From Microbacterium sp. Leaf288 (lineage in GTDB: Bacteria > Actinomycetota > Actinomycetes > Actinomycetales > Microbacteriaceae): a DNA stretch of 64,000 bases. The stretch lies in assembly GCF_001422925.1 (NCBI RefSeq), contig NZ_LMNI01000014.1:62001-126000 (forward strand), written 5' to 3'. A program made the translations under genes and the position numbers. Under the pieces are notes generated by a model. It worked only from the letters and a program-made list of their open reading frames with translations. It searched no databases and was not told where the DNA came from. Below are positions 49,476 through 58,358 of this stretch, piece after piece (within the stretch, counting starts at the first letter, position 1; each line of letters opens with the position of its first letter).

Positions 49476-50666
49476 ATGCCCACCCCCACCCGCGCCGACA
49501 AGTTCTCGTTCGGTCTCTGGACCATCGGCTACAACGGCACCGACCCCTTCGGCGGACCGACCCGCGATCACCTCGACGTCGTCCACGCCGTCGAGAAGCT
49601 CGCCGAGCTCGGCGCGTACGGACTCACCTTCCACGACGACGACCTGTTCGCCTTCGGATCGACGGATGCTGAGCGCCAGACCCAGATCGACCGCCTCAAG
49701 GGCGCGCTCGACGACACCGGCCTGATCATCCCGATGGTCACCACGAACCTGTTCTCGGCCCCCGTCTTCAAGGACGGCGGCTTCACGTCGAACGACCGCG
49801 ACGTGCGTCGCTTCGCGCTGCGCAAGGTGTTCCGCCAGCTCGACCTCGGTGCCGAGCTCGGCGCCAAGACCTTCGTCATGTGGGGCGGCCGCGAGGGCGC
49901 CGAGTACGACTCCGCCAAGGACATCCGCGCCGCGCTCGAGCGCTACCGCGAGGCCGTCAACCTCCTGGGCGACTACGTCACCGACAAGGGCTACGACATC
50001 CGCTTCGCCATCGAGCCCAAGCCGAACGAACCCCGCGGCGACATCCTGCTGCCCACGCTCGGGCACGCGATCGCGTTCATCGACTCGCTCGAGCGCCCCG
50101 AGCTCGTCGGCCTCAACCCCGAGGTCGGCCACGAGCAGATGGCGGGCCTGAACTTCGCCGCCGGCATCGCGCAGGCGCTGTTCCACGGCAAGCTCTTCCA
50201 CATCGACCTCAACGGCCAGCGCGGCATCAAGTACGACCAGGACCTCGTGTTCGGCCACGGCGACCTGCACAACGCGTTCGCGCTCGTCGACCTGCTCGAG
50301 AACGGCGGCCCCGGAGGCGTGCCCGCGTACGACGGCCCGCGCCACTTCGACTACAAGCCCTCGCGCACCGAGGACGAGACGGGCGTCTGGGACTCGGCCG
50401 CAGCGAACATGCGCACCTACCTGCTGCTCAAGGAGCGCGCCGCGGCCTTCCGCGCCGACCCCGAGGTGCAGGAGGCGCTCGCCGCCGCGAAGGTCGACGA
50501 GCTGTCGGTTCCGACGCTCAACCCGGGTGAGACGTACGACGACTTCCTCGCTGACCGCTCGGCGTATGAGGACTTCGACGCCGACGCGTACCTCGGCGGC
50601 AAGGGCTTCGGCTTCGTCCGCCTGCAGCAGCTCGCGACCGAGCACCTGCTCGGCGCCCGCGGCTGA
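49476..50666 (+). CDS. xylA: Xylose isomerase
   Basis: Encodes 396 residues, the short class I form typical of actinobacteria. It converts D-xylose to D-xylulose with two divalent metal ions. Landmarks are FSFGLWTIGYNGTDPFG, the catalytic His in LTFHDDDL (near residue 53), FVMWGGREGAEYDSAKD, the metal-site Lys/Glu region IRFAIEPKPNEPRGDILLPT, GLNPEVGHEQMAGLNF and FHIDLNGQRGIKYDQDL. The ribosome site GAAGGAG is well spaced. The kinase gene follows after a large stem-loop. Confidence 0.96.
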   Translation: MPTPTRADKFSFGLWTIGYNGTDPFGGPTRDHLDVVHAVEKLAELGAYGLTFHDDDLFAFGSTDAERQTQIDRLKGALDDTGLIIPMVTTNLFSAPVFKDGGFTSNDRDVRRFALRKVFRQLDLGAELGAKTFVMWGGREGAEYDSAKDIRAALERYREAVNLLGDYVTDKGYDIRFAIEPKPNEPRGDILLPTLGHAIAFIDSLERPELVGLNPEVGHEQMAGLNFAAGIAQALFHGKLFHIDLNGQRGIKYDQDLVFGHGDLHNAFALVDLLENGGPGGVPAYDGPRHFDYKPSRTEDETGVWDSAAANMRTYLLLKERAAAFRADPEVQEALAAAKVDELSVPTLNPGETYDDFLADRSAYEDFDADAYLGGKGFGFVRLQQLATEHLLGARG

Positions 50667-50711
50667 AGCCATCCCACACCGACCGCGACGCCCGATCTGC
50701 CCGTCTCGATC

Positions 50712-50780
50712 GTGAGAAGACAGTCGCAGGACGAGACCCTGAGTGAATCCCAGGGTCTCGTCCCTCATCTGTCGTCTCAC
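50712..50780. repeat. Two-tier stem-loop between xylA and xylB
   Basis: The inner stem pairs GGACGAGACCCTG (50729-50741) with CAGGGTCTCGTCC (50751-50763). The outer stem pairs GTGAGAAGACAG (50712-50723) with CTGTCGTCTCAC (50769-50780), one mismatch. It could lower xylB expression by partial termination, or stabilise the xylA mRNA end. Its size also fits a dispersed palindromic repeat; no second copy is in the window. Confidence 0.65.
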
Positions 50781-50832
50781 GGTCTGGGGCCGACGCCGTC
50801 GGAGCGCGATCGAACAGCGTGAAGGAGCGCAC

Positions 50833-52137
50833 ATGAGCCTCGTCATGGGGGTCGATTCGTCGACGCAGTCCTGCAAGGTCGTGATCGTGGATGCTGCGAC
50901 CCAGGCGGTCGTCAGGCAGGGGCGTGCGTCGCACCCCGACGGCACGTCGGTCGACCCCGAGGCGTGGTGGAGCGCGCTGCAGGAGGCGATCGCCGACGCC
51001 GGAGGGATCGACGACGTCGAGGCCTGGGCGATCGGCGGGCAGCAGCACGGCATGGTGGCGCTCGACGCCGAGGGACGCGTCGTCCGCGACGCCCTGCTGT
51101 GGAACGACACCCGCTCGGCGCAGGCCGCGGCCGACCTCACGGTGCAGTTCGGCGCCGAGGAGCTCGCGCGGCGCACGGGCCTCGTGCCCGTGGCATCCTT
51201 CACGATCACGAAGCTCCGCTGGCTGCGCGACCACGAGCCCGAGCATGCGGCACGCGTGGCCGCCGTCGCCCTGCCGCACGACTGGCTGACCTGGCGGCTG
51301 CGCGGGTTCGGGCCTGCGGGCGGGTCGCCGCGCGGCCCCGAGCTCGACGAGCTCGTCACCGACCGCTCCGACGCCTCGGGGACGGGTTACTGGAACCCTG
51401 CCACCGGCGGCTACGACCACGAGCTGCTCATCGCCGCCCTCGGCCACGACGCCGCGCTGCCGCGCGTGCTCGGACCCGACGAATGGGTGACGGATGCCGC
51501 GGGCCGGCGCGTCGGCGGCGGCGCCGGCGACAACGCGGGCGCGGCCCTCGGGCTCGGGGCCGGTCCCGGAGACGTGGTCGTGTCGATCGGCACCAGCGGG
51601 ACGGTGTTCGCGGTGAGCGAGGAGCGCACGATCGACCCCTCCGGCACAGTCGCGGGCTTCGCCGACTGCACGGGCCGGTTCCTGCCGCTCGTCGCGACGC
51701 TCAACGCGGCGCGCGTGCTCGACGCGATCGGGCGCGTGCTCGGCGTCGACCACGCCGAGCTGTCGCGGCTGGCTCTGTCCGCCCAGCCGGGCGCAGCGGG
51801 CCTGACGCTGGTGCCCTACTTCGAAGGCGAGCGCACCCCGAACCTCCCCGACGCCACCGCTTCGCTCACCGGCATGACGCTCGCCTCGACGACGCGCGAG
51901 AACCTCGCGCGTGCCGCAGTCGAGGGGATGCTCTCGGGGCTCGCCGCCGGGCTCGAAGCCCTCCGTGCACTCGGCGTGCCGCTCGAGCGCGCGCTGCTCG
52001 TCGGCGGTGGCGCGCAGTCCACGGCGGTGCGCGAGATCGCGCCCCTCGTGCTGGGCCTGCCGGTCGAGGTGCCCGAGCCCGGAGAGTACGTGGCTCTCGG
52101 CGCAGCGCGGCAGGCAGCATCCGTCCTCCCCTCCTGA
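50833..52137 (+). CDS. xylB: Xylulokinase
   Basis: Encodes 434 residues of the FGGY kinase family, slightly shorter than the ~480 residues of many homologues. It phosphorylates D-xylulose. The N-terminal site is VMGVDSSTQSCKVVIVD, with IGGQQHGMVALD and LLWNDTRS, the catalytic Asp region GAGDNAGAALGLGAG, then VSIGTSGTVFAVSE and the C-terminal ALLVGGGAQSTAVREIAPLVLGLPVEVPEPGEYVALGAARQA. AAGGAG is seven bases before the ATG. The earlier in-frame region crosses the stem-loop and was rejected as a start. Confidence 0.93.
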   Translation: MSLVMGVDSSTQSCKVVIVDAATQAVVRQGRASHPDGTSVDPEAWWSALQEAIADAGGIDDVEAWAIGGQQHGMVALDAEGRVVRDALLWNDTRSAQAAADLTVQFGAEELARRTGLVPVASFTITKLRWLRDHEPEHAARVAAVALPHDWLTWRLRGFGPAGGSPRGPELDELVTDRSDASGTGYWNPATGGYDHELLIAALGHDAALPRVLGPDEWVTDAAGRRVGGGAGDNAGAALGLGAGPGDVVVSIGTSGTVFAVSEERTIDPSGTVAGFADCTGRFLPLVATLNAARVLDAIGRVLGVDHAELSRLALSAQPGAAGLTLVPYFEGERTPNLPDATASLTGMTLASTTRENLARAAVEGMLSGLAAGLEALRALGVPLERALLVGGGAQSTAVREIAPLVLGLPVEVPEPGEYVALGAARQAASVLPS

Positions 52138-52633
52138 GCTCTCCCGCTCTCGCGGGCGCGTCCGGGCTCTCTCCCACGCCCCGTCCATGTCCGGACTTCG
52201 CAGGTTCGGCGGCCCACAGCGATGGGAATCCCGGACGCCGGCTCGCGGGGAGTCTTTGCGGATCAGGCGAGATTCTCCGCGAAGTCCGGACTTCGCAGGT
52301 TCGCGGGTCTGAGGCTCTGCGATTCCTGGACCTCGCGGCTACCGGGCCCGAGACTCTCCGCGAAGTCCGGACTTCGCAGATTCGCGGGCCTGAGACTCTG
52401 CGATTCCTGGACCTCGCGGCTCCCGGGCCCGAGATTCTCGGCGAAGTCCGGACTTCGCAGATTCGCGGGCCTGAGACTCTGCGATTCCCGGACCTCGCGG
52501 CTCCCGGGGCAACGGGCGGAGAAAGCGTCCCGGCAGGACCGGACCCGCGCGGGCTGAATCGTGCAGGTGCGCCCGGCGGGAATGGGGAGAACTGCCGATG
52601 TATCGCCGGGGGCGGCATCCGTATCTTCCCTGT
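52138..52633. other. 496-bp gap holding the 81-bp tandem repeats
   Basis: No gene with recognisable features is present. The gap is dominated by the repeat array at 52185-52507. Open frames cross it only because the 81-bp period is a multiple of three. TATCTT at 52622-52627 is the -10 candidate for the next gene. Confidence 0.6.
52185..52507. repeat. 81-bp tandem repeats with embedded 16-bp palindromes
   Basis: Units start at 52280, 52361 and 52442 (exact 81-bp spacing; the third is cut at ~66 bp). A diverged unit starts near 52185 and is about 14 bp longer. Every full unit opens with CGAAGTCCGGACTTCG, a perfect 16-bp palindrome. A second stem in each unit pairs CGCAGA with TCTGCG. Units differ at only a few positions, while the flanking genes are not repeated. 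The array could bind a protein dimer at each palindrome, or be an expanding minisatellite. Confidence 0.85.
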
Positions 52634-52930
52634 ATGGATGCTGCGACGCTCGCCGGTGCGGTCTCGACCGTGCTGTTCGCCGCGGCCAACCTGCCGATGG
52701 TGCTGAAGGCCGTGCGCTCCGGCGACCTGCGCTCGTACAGCCTCAGCGCGCTCCTGATGGGCAACGTCGGCAACGCGGTCTACACCGTCTACGTGCTGAG
52801 TCTGCCGTTCGGGCCGATCTGGATCCTGCACGGCTTCTACCTCACGACGATGGCGATCATGCTCGTGCTGTACGGGGTGTCGGCGCACGCGCATCGGGTC
52901 GCGCAGCGACGACCGGACACGGCGCGATGA
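52634..52930 (+). CDS. Three-helix PQ-loop/SemiSWEET-like membrane protein
   Basis: Encodes 98 residues with three membrane helices (about 5-25, 38-57, 62-85). The turn NLPMVLKAVRSGDLRSYSLSALLMGNVGNAVYTVYV has the Pro and polar pattern of PQ-loop repeats, and the size is that of bacterial SemiSWEET sugar uniporters, which work as dimers. No other family fits as well, but the match is by pattern only. The ATG at 52634 is six bases after TATCTT. It follows the xylose genes and the repeat array. Confidence 0.6.
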   Translation: MDAATLAGAVSTVLFAAANLPMVLKAVRSGDLRSYSLSALLMGNVGNAVYTVYVLSLPFGPIWILHGFYLTTMAIMLVLYGVSAHAHRVAQRRPDTAR

Positions 52931-52948
52931 CGGCGGTAGCATTCGGGC

Positions 52949-54571
52949 ATGGCGGACACGGTCGCCGTGCTCGAACAGGCTCGGGCGGCATACCGGTCCG
53001 GTGACTGGGAGACGGCGCGGGAGGCGTTCGAGGGGGCCCGCCGCGACGCCGCGGCCACCGGTGCCGACCTGCGCGCGCTCGCGTCGTGCGAGTGGTGGCT
53101 CGGGCGGCAGAACGCCTGCCTCGGGCGCCTCGAGTCGGCCTTCCGTGTGCTCTCCGACGAGGGCGACGCGATGGGCGCGGCCGAAGCGGCGCTCGTCGTC
53201 GCGCTCGTGCGCCTGATCCGCGCCGAGATCACGGTCGGCACGGCGTGGGCGCGGCGCGCGCGGCGGATCCTCGCCGAGCTTCCGGACGGTCGTGGGCACG
53301 CGTACGAGGTGTACCTCACGGCGAGCATGGACCTCGACGGCACCGGCGCGCTGTGGCCTGCCGAGAGCGTGTCGCGCATGCGCGAGCTGGCCGACGCGCT
53401 GCGCAGGCCCGCGGTGTCCGCGTTGAGCGCGGTCGTGGCCGGGATGCACGCGATCCGGGCGGGGCGCACGGCCGAGGGGTTCGCGCAGCTCGACGAGGCG
53501 ATGCTCTGCGTCGTGTCGGACGAACTCGAGCCGGAGTGGGCGGGCGATGTGCTGTGCACCACCATCCACGTGTGCCATGAGCTCGCCGATTTCCGCCGCA
53601 TGGCCGACTGGACCCGCGCGACCGAGGCCTGGTGCGCCGCACGCGGCGCGCACGTCCTCTACGCCGGCGTCTGCCGCGTGCACCGACTCGAGCTCCAGTC
53701 CGCGAGCGGGGATTGGGATGCTGCGGAAGCGGCGCTCGAGCGCGCGTGCGAGGACCTCGGATCCGATCACCCCTGGATCGCCGGTGAGGGATGGAACCAG
53801 CTCGGCGAGATCCGGCGGCTCCGGGGGGACGCCGCCGGAGCACGCGAGGCCTACCGCCGTGCGAGCGAGGCGGGCATCGACCCGGTCCCGGGAGAGGCGC
53901 TGCTGGTGCTCGCGGACGGCGACACCGAGCGGGCCGCGGCGATGATCGCCGCTGCGCTCGAGCAGCGCGATCGCATGGGCCGCGCGCGGCTGCTGCGTCC
54001 GGGGATCGAGATCGCTCTCGCGGACGGGCGGCCCCGGGAGGCCGAGCGCCTGCTCGACGAGCTCGAGGACGACGCGCGCACCTTCGGCAGCGACGGGTTC
54101 CAGGCGTGGGCGGCCCACGGACGCGGGATGGTCCTGATCCAGGCGGGCGATGCCGCGGGCGCGGTGGGCCGGCTGCACGCCGCCCTCGACCTCTTCCGGC
54201 GCCTGGGGCAGCCCTGGGAGCAGGCGAACGTGCTCTGCTGGCTCGCCACCGCCCATGAGCTCCGCGGAGAGCCGGCGCTGGCCGCGCAGCTGCGGGAGCA
54301 GGCTGGCGCCATCTTCGAGCGCCTCGGCGCGCCACCGGTGGTCGTGCGATCCGCGGCTGCCGAAGACGGCGGCCCGCTGACCGCCAGGGAGCGCGAGATC
54401 GTCGAGCTCGTCGCGCAGGGCAGGGCCAACAGGCAGATCGCCGACGAGCTCTTCATCAGCGAGAAGACCGTGAGCCGGCACCTCGCGAACATCTACGTGA
54501 AGCTCGACGTCGGATCGCGCACCGCCGCCGCCGCATGGTGGCGCGAGCACGCGGGGAGGCTCGTTCGGTGA
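52949..54571 (+). CDS. TPR-containing LuxR family transcriptional regulator
   Basis: Encodes 540 residues. Residues ~1-460 are helical TPR-like repeats (for example VAVLEQARAAYRSGDWETAREAFEGA and RLHAALDLFRRLGQPWEQANVLCWLATAHELRG). The C-terminal LuxR-type DNA-binding domain is LTAREREIVELVAQGRANRQIADELFISEKTVSRHLANIYVKL. There is no N-terminal P-loop ATPase, unlike LAL/MalT regulators. TAGCAT six bases before the ATG indicates a leaderless start. The methyltransferase gene 127 bp downstream is a possible target. The signal it senses is unknown. Confidence 0.85.
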   Translation: MADTVAVLEQARAAYRSGDWETAREAFEGARRDAAATGADLRALASCEWWLGRQNACLGRLESAFRVLSDEGDAMGAAEAALVVALVRLIRAEITVGTAWARRARRILAELPDGRGHAYEVYLTASMDLDGTGALWPAESVSRMRELADALRRPAVSALSAVVAGMHAIRAGRTAEGFAQLDEAMLCVVSDELEPEWAGDVLCTTIHVCHELADFRRMADWTRATEAWCAARGAHVLYAGVCRVHRLELQSASGDWDAAEAALERACEDLGSDHPWIAGEGWNQLGEIRRLRGDAAGAREAYRRASEAGIDPVPGEALLVLADGDTERAAAMIAAALEQRDRMGRARLLRPGIEIALADGRPREAERLLDELEDDARTFGSDGFQAWAAHGRGMVLIQAGDAAGAVGRLHAALDLFRRLGQPWEQANVLCWLATAHELRGEPALAAQLREQAGAIFERLGAPPVVVRSAAAEDGGPLTAREREIVELVAQGRANRQIADELFISEKTVSRHLANIYVKLDVGSRTAAAAWWREHAGRLVR

Positions 54572-54698
54572 TGGGTCCTGCATCGAATGGTGCAGACGCA
54601 CCGGGCGGATCTGCGCGGTTCTGCGGACGTGGCGGCTCCCTCACGCTCCGTAGCGTCGGGGTCAGACACCAGACGGAGCACTCGTGAAGGAGAACAAG

Positions 54699-55796
54699 AT
54701 GTCCACGACGACCACCGAGTCCGAGGTGACGACCGAGCCCGAGGCCACCGCGGCCTTCGCCGACCGGATCATGGATGCCACGCTCGGCTGGATGGACCTC
54801 ATGGCCGTCCACCTCGGCTCGCAGCTCGGCTGGTACGCCGAGCTGTCGCGGGCCGACGGGCTCACCGCGGACGAACTCGCCGAGCGCACGCACACCGACG
54901 CCCGGTACGCCCGCGAGTGGCTCGAGCAGCAGTGCGCGACCGGCATCCTGCGCGCGGATGAGGACGCTGATCCCGCCGCTCGGAGGTTCCGCCTCGGTCC
55001 GGGTGTCGCCGAGGTGCTGCTCGACCGGGGAAGTCTGTCCTACCTCGAACCGCTCGCTCGTATGATGGCGGCCTCGGGAACCCAGATCGACGCCCTCCTC
55101 GACGCCTACCGCACCGGCGGCGGCGTCAGCTGGGAGCAGCTGGGCCGGCACGCTCGCGAGGCGCAGGCCGACATGAACCGGCCGTGGTTCGACGATCTGC
55201 CCGACCTCTTCGCGGGGATCGATCGGCTCGATGCCGTGCTCCGGCGCCCTGATGCCCGCATCGCAGACCTGGGCTTCGGCGGCGGCTGGTCCTCGATCGC
55301 CCTGGCGAAGGCGTACCCGCAGCTGCGCGTGGTCGGTCTCGACATCGACGAGGCCTCCGTCGAGGCGGCCCGGCACAACGCCGCTGAAGCCGGGGTCGCC
55401 GACCGCGTCGAGTTCCTGCTGTGCGACGCGGCGCTCGTCGCCGAGTACGGCCCGTTCGACGCCGTCTTCGCGTTCGAGTGCCTGCATGACATGCCGCATC
55501 CCGTGGAGGTGCTCTCGGCGGCGCGCGGCGCGGTGAGCGACGACGGCATGGTCGTCATCATGGATGAGGCCACCGAGGAACGCTTCGCCGCGAACGCGAG
55601 CGAGCTCGAACGACTGCTCTACGGATTCAGCCTCTTCGTCTGCCTGCCCGACGCCCGCTCGCACACACCGAGCGCCGGCACCGGCACGGTGATGCGCCCC
55701 TCGACCCTCCGCGGCTACGCGCGTTCGGCGGGGTGGTCCGACGTCCAGGTGCTGGTCCCCGAGTTCGGCCTCTGGCGCTTCTACGAGATCGTCTGA
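54699..55796 (+). CDS. SAM-dependent class I methyltransferase with N-terminal winged helix
   Basis: Encodes 365 residues. The N-terminal ~90 residues form a winged-helix-like dimerisation region (LTADELAERTHTDARYAREWLEQQCATGIL), as in the Rv2258c group. The SAM site is IADLGFGGGWSSIALAKAYPQLRVVGLDID, with the post-I acidic residue in GLDID and the motif AFECLHDMPHPVEVLSAAR. AAGGAG five to eight bases upstream decides the ATG at 54699 over a GTG at 54684. The methyl acceptor is unknown; its location after a LuxR regulator gives little help. Confidence 0.82.
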   Translation: MSTTTTESEVTTEPEATAAFADRIMDATLGWMDLMAVHLGSQLGWYAELSRADGLTADELAERTHTDARYAREWLEQQCATGILRADEDADPAARRFRLGPGVAEVLLDRGSLSYLEPLARMMAASGTQIDALLDAYRTGGGVSWEQLGRHAREAQADMNRPWFDDLPDLFAGIDRLDAVLRRPDARIADLGFGGGWSSIALAKAYPQLRVVGLDIDEASVEAARHNAAEAGVADRVEFLLCDAALVAEYGPFDAVFAFECLHDMPHPVEVLSAARGAVSDDGMVVIMDEATEERFAANASELERLLYGFSLFVCLPDARSHTPSAGTGTVMRPSTLRGYARSAGWSDVQVLVPEFGLWRFYEIV

Positions 55797-55835
55797 CCCT
55801 GGCGGCCCCTCGCGAGCTCTTCGCGGCGGGGCTTC

Positions 55836-55851
55836 CGGGATCGCGATCCCG
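55836..55851. terminator. 16-bp perfect palindrome after the methyltransferase gene
   Basis: CGGGATCGCGATCCCG lies 40 bp past the stop. It may terminate transcription or bind a protein. No U-tract follows. Confidence 0.4.
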
Positions 55852-55980
55852 CGGCCTTCCGAACCGTTTGCAGGACCGCTCCGGATGCCGCGCGCCTCGG
55901 CCACCGCGGCAACGCGGCGTTGGTCGCGCTCGCCGCGGTCGGTCCTGAGAACGGTCGGGGCCATGGGACACAATGGGCGC

Positions 55981-56820
55981 ATGGCCGACGCCGACGAACA
56001 GCTCGACGCGATCGCCGCGGAGCTGTACGCCCTCCCGCCGGCGGAGTTCACGGCCGCCCGCAACGCCCGTGCCGGGCTCGCGGCGCCGGCGCTCGCCAAG
56101 CGGCTCAAGGCGCTGCGCAAGCCCACCGTCTCGGCGTGGGCGGTCAACCTGCTCGCCCGCGACGGGCAGCTCGCCGACGCGGTGGAGCTGTCGACCGCCC
56201 TCCGCGAAGCTCAGGACGACCTCGACGCCGCCGAGCTGGCGCGCCTCGGCCGCCAGCGGCGTCAGCTGGTGGCCGCCCTCGCGAAGCAGGCGGTGGGGCT
56301 CGCGGAAGAGGCGGGCGGCACCCTGAGCACGGCCGCACGCGACGATGTCGAGAAGACGATCAATGCGGCGGTGATGGATGCCTCGGCCGCGGCCGCCGTC
56401 CTCACGGCCCGGCTCACCAAGCCCCTGGAGGCGGGCGACATCGACCCGGCCGCGCTCACCGACGCGGTGGGCGGGTCGCTCCCCGGAGCCGTGTCCGAAC
56501 CCCCGCGCGACGACCTCGCCGAGCGCCGGGCCCGCAAGGCCGCGGAGAAGGCGGCGCGCGAGGCCGAGCGCCTCGCGAACGAGGCCGAGCGCGAGCTCGC
56601 GCGCATCGACGCGCGACGCGCGAAGGCGCAGGAGCGGGTCGACCACGTGCGGGAGCGCATCGACGACCTCCGCCGCGACCTCGCCGCGCTCGAAGCCGAC
56701 GAGCGGGCGGCCGTGGAGAAGCTCGACGCTGTCGAGGACGAGCGGTCCGACGCGGCGGCGAAGGCCCAGGACGCCGCCCAGGCGAACGAGCGCGCCCAGC
56801 GCGCCCTCGACGACGCTTGA
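55981..56820 (+). CDS. Coiled-coil hypothetical protein
   Basis: Encodes 279 residues. The N-terminal half has a conserved actinobacterial-looking block FTAARNARAGLAAPALAKRLKALRKPTVSAWAVNLLAR. Residues ~180-279 are a long, highly charged coiled coil (repeats such as AERRARKAAEKAAREAERLANEAERELARIDARR). There are no membrane helices or catalytic motifs. The ATG at 55981 is chosen as the start of the conserved block; the open frame upstream is GC-driven. No named function. Confidence 0.75.
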   Translation: MADADEQLDAIAAELYALPPAEFTAARNARAGLAAPALAKRLKALRKPTVSAWAVNLLARDGQLADAVELSTALREAQDDLDAAELARLGRQRRQLVAALAKQAVGLAEEAGGTLSTAARDDVEKTINAAVMDASAAAAVLTARLTKPLEAGDIDPAALTDAVGGSLPGAVSEPPRDDLAERRARKAAEKAAREAERLANEAERELARIDARRAKAQERVDHVRERIDDLRRDLAALEADERAAVEKLDAVEDERSDAAAKAQDAAQANERAQRALDDA

Positions 56821-56924
56821 CCCTCCTGTGGCGCCGAAGGCGCAGCTGGGCCCATGCGGCCGGAGGGGCCGTGGGGACCGTTCCTCACAGGACTCTCGTA
56901 GAACTGCCGCCTAACGTGAAAGGC

Positions 56925-57722
56925 ATGGCGACTCCCGCACCTCTGGTGCCCGCGACGGCGTCCGACGAGGGTGAGATCACCGTCTCACCGAGCGAGCTCC
57001 GGGAGCTGCGGGACGAGCTGCAGCGCTTCATGATGGAGTACCGCTTCGGCCTGCAGGAGGTCGAGACGAAGATCGGCATCCTGCGCGACGAGTTCCTGCT
57101 GACGCACGACTACAACCCGATCGAGCATGTCTCGAGCCGCGTGAAATCGCCCGACAGCCTCGTCGAGAAGGTGCAGCGCAAGGGCATCGACGGGGACTTC
57201 GCCTCGATCCGCCGGAGCATCACCGACATCGCCGGCATCCGCATCACGTGCAGCTTCACCGCCGATGTGTACCGCCTCTTCGACCTGCTCACCGCCCAGG
57301 ACGACGTGCGCGTGCTGCAGGTCAAGGACTACATCGCGTCGCCGAAGTCCAACGGCTACAAGAGCCTGCACGCGATCCTCGAGGTGCCGGTGTTCCTGTC
57401 GACGGGGCGTATCGAGGTGCCCGTCGAGGTGCAGTTCCGCACCATCGCGATGGACTTCTGGGCGAGCCTCGAGCACAAGATCTACTACAAGTACGCGACG
57501 CGCGTGCCCGACGAACTGCTCGAGAGCCTCAAGGACGCGGCCGAGACCGCCGCCGAACTCGACGCCCGGATGGAGCGTCTGCACCGGCAGATCCGAGGCG
57601 GCGGCGCGGGCCAGGTCGCTCCGGTCGCCGTCCGCGAGATCGCCGCCGTGCCCGCCCCTGTCGAGACGGCTCCGGATGCTGCGACCCGGCCCGTCGACGA
57701 CCCCGGAGTGCGTCCCGTCTAA
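56925..57722 (+). CDS. Small alarmone synthetase (RelA/SpoT-domain GTP pyrophosphokinase)
   Basis: Encodes 265 residues with only the synthetase domain, no hydrolase or regulatory domains, so it is a RelP/RelQ-like enzyme making (p)ppGpp from ATP and GTP/GDP. Signatures are SRVKSPDSLVEKVQRKG, ITDIAGIRITCSF with the Mg-site Asp, SPKSNGYKSLHAI, and VEVQFRTIAMDFWASLEHKIYYKY with the second acidic residue. A ~45-residue Ala/Pro tail follows. TAACGT ends seven bases before the ATG. Its last four bases overlap the converging TetR gene. Confidence 0.9.
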   Translation: MATPAPLVPATASDEGEITVSPSELRELRDELQRFMMEYRFGLQEVETKIGILRDEFLLTHDYNPIEHVSSRVKSPDSLVEKVQRKGIDGDFASIRRSITDIAGIRITCSFTADVYRLFDLLTAQDDVRVLQVKDYIASPKSNGYKSLHAILEVPVFLSTGRIEVPVEVQFRTIAMDFWASLEHKIYYKYATRVPDELLESLKDAAETAAELDARMERLHRQIRGGGAGQVAPVAVREIAAVPAPVETAPDAATRPVDDPGVRPV

Positions 57723-58327
57723 ACGGGCGGAGGGGGTTCGCTCGCGAGGACGGCGGCCGCGCTCTCGAGGTACTCGTCGACCGCCCGCGGACCGAACACG
57801 GCACTGTTCGCGATGTAGCCCTGGGCCAGCGCCGCGATCGACCGGGCAGTCTCGGCGGCGAGGGAAGAGGCATCCGTCTCATCCGTGGTCTGCGTGCGCG
57901 TCCACGGTCCGATCGCGAGAGCGAGGGAAGCGCGCAGACGGCCCGCCGTCCGGAGCATCTCTTCGTGCAGGCCCGGCTCGACCATCGCCTCCCCCCAGAA
58001 CTGCAGGATGAGCGAGGGCGAAAGCCCGACCTCGGCGAACATCGAGAGCATTCCCTCCAGCGCCTGGCGCGGCGTCACCACCGCGCCGCTCTGCCCGGCC
58101 GCCTCGAGGGCGTCGATGCGGGGGAGGAGGAACCGCCCGACGACGTAGCGCGCGAGCTCGGCCTTGTTGGAGAAGTGCGAGTAGATCGCGCCGGTCGACA
58201 GTCCGGACTCCTCCACGATGTCGGCGATCGATGTGTCGCGGACGCCGTTGCGCGCCAGCACGCGTAGCGCGGCGCGGGCGATCTCGTCGCGACGGGCTTC
58301 CCGGTACTCCTCCGAAACCTTCGGCAT
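57719..58327 (-). CDS. TetR family transcriptional regulator
   Basis: Encodes 202 residues. The DNA-binding domain is RRDEIARAALRVLARNGVRDTSIADIVEESGLSTGAIYSHFSNKAELARYVV. The C-terminal part resembles TetR_C ligand domains (LILQFWGEAMVEPGLHEEML). TATTCT lies six bases before the ATG and inside a palindrome, giving direct autorepression of a leaderless message. The divergent gene encodes an ABC-2-like membrane protein, the presumed target. The end overlaps the alarmone synthetase gene by four bases. Confidence 0.87.
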   Translation of the reverse strand: MPKVSEEYREARRDEIARAALRVLARNGVRDTSIADIVEESGLSTGAIYSHFSNKAELARYVVGRFLLPRIDALEAAGQSGAVVTPRQALEGMLSMFAEVGLSPSLILQFWGEAMVEPGLHEEMLRTAGRLRASLALAIGPWTRTQTTDETDASSLAAETARSIAALAQGYIANSAVFGPRAVDEYLESAAAVLASEPPPPV

Positions 58328-58330
58328 GGA

Positions 58331-58350
58331 AACAGAATAGCGATTCTGTT
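58331..58350. promoter_or_regulatory. TetR operator A (perfect palindrome)
   Basis: AACAGAAT and ATTCTGTT surround AGCG. The left arm carries the regulator's own -10 box (complement TATTCT), so binding blocks its promoter. Confidence 0.75.
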
Positions 58351-58358
58351 ATCCTCGC

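Noticed and set aside
52185..52507. CRISPR array
   Set aside because: The entire 81-bp unit repeats, so there are no unique spacers, and no cas genes are near.
52222..52557. 111-codon frame of 27-residue repeats in the tandem array
   Set aside because: The 81-bp period is a multiple of three, so several frames on both strands stay open. No ribosome site or recognisable peptide; the conserved feature is the DNA palindrome.
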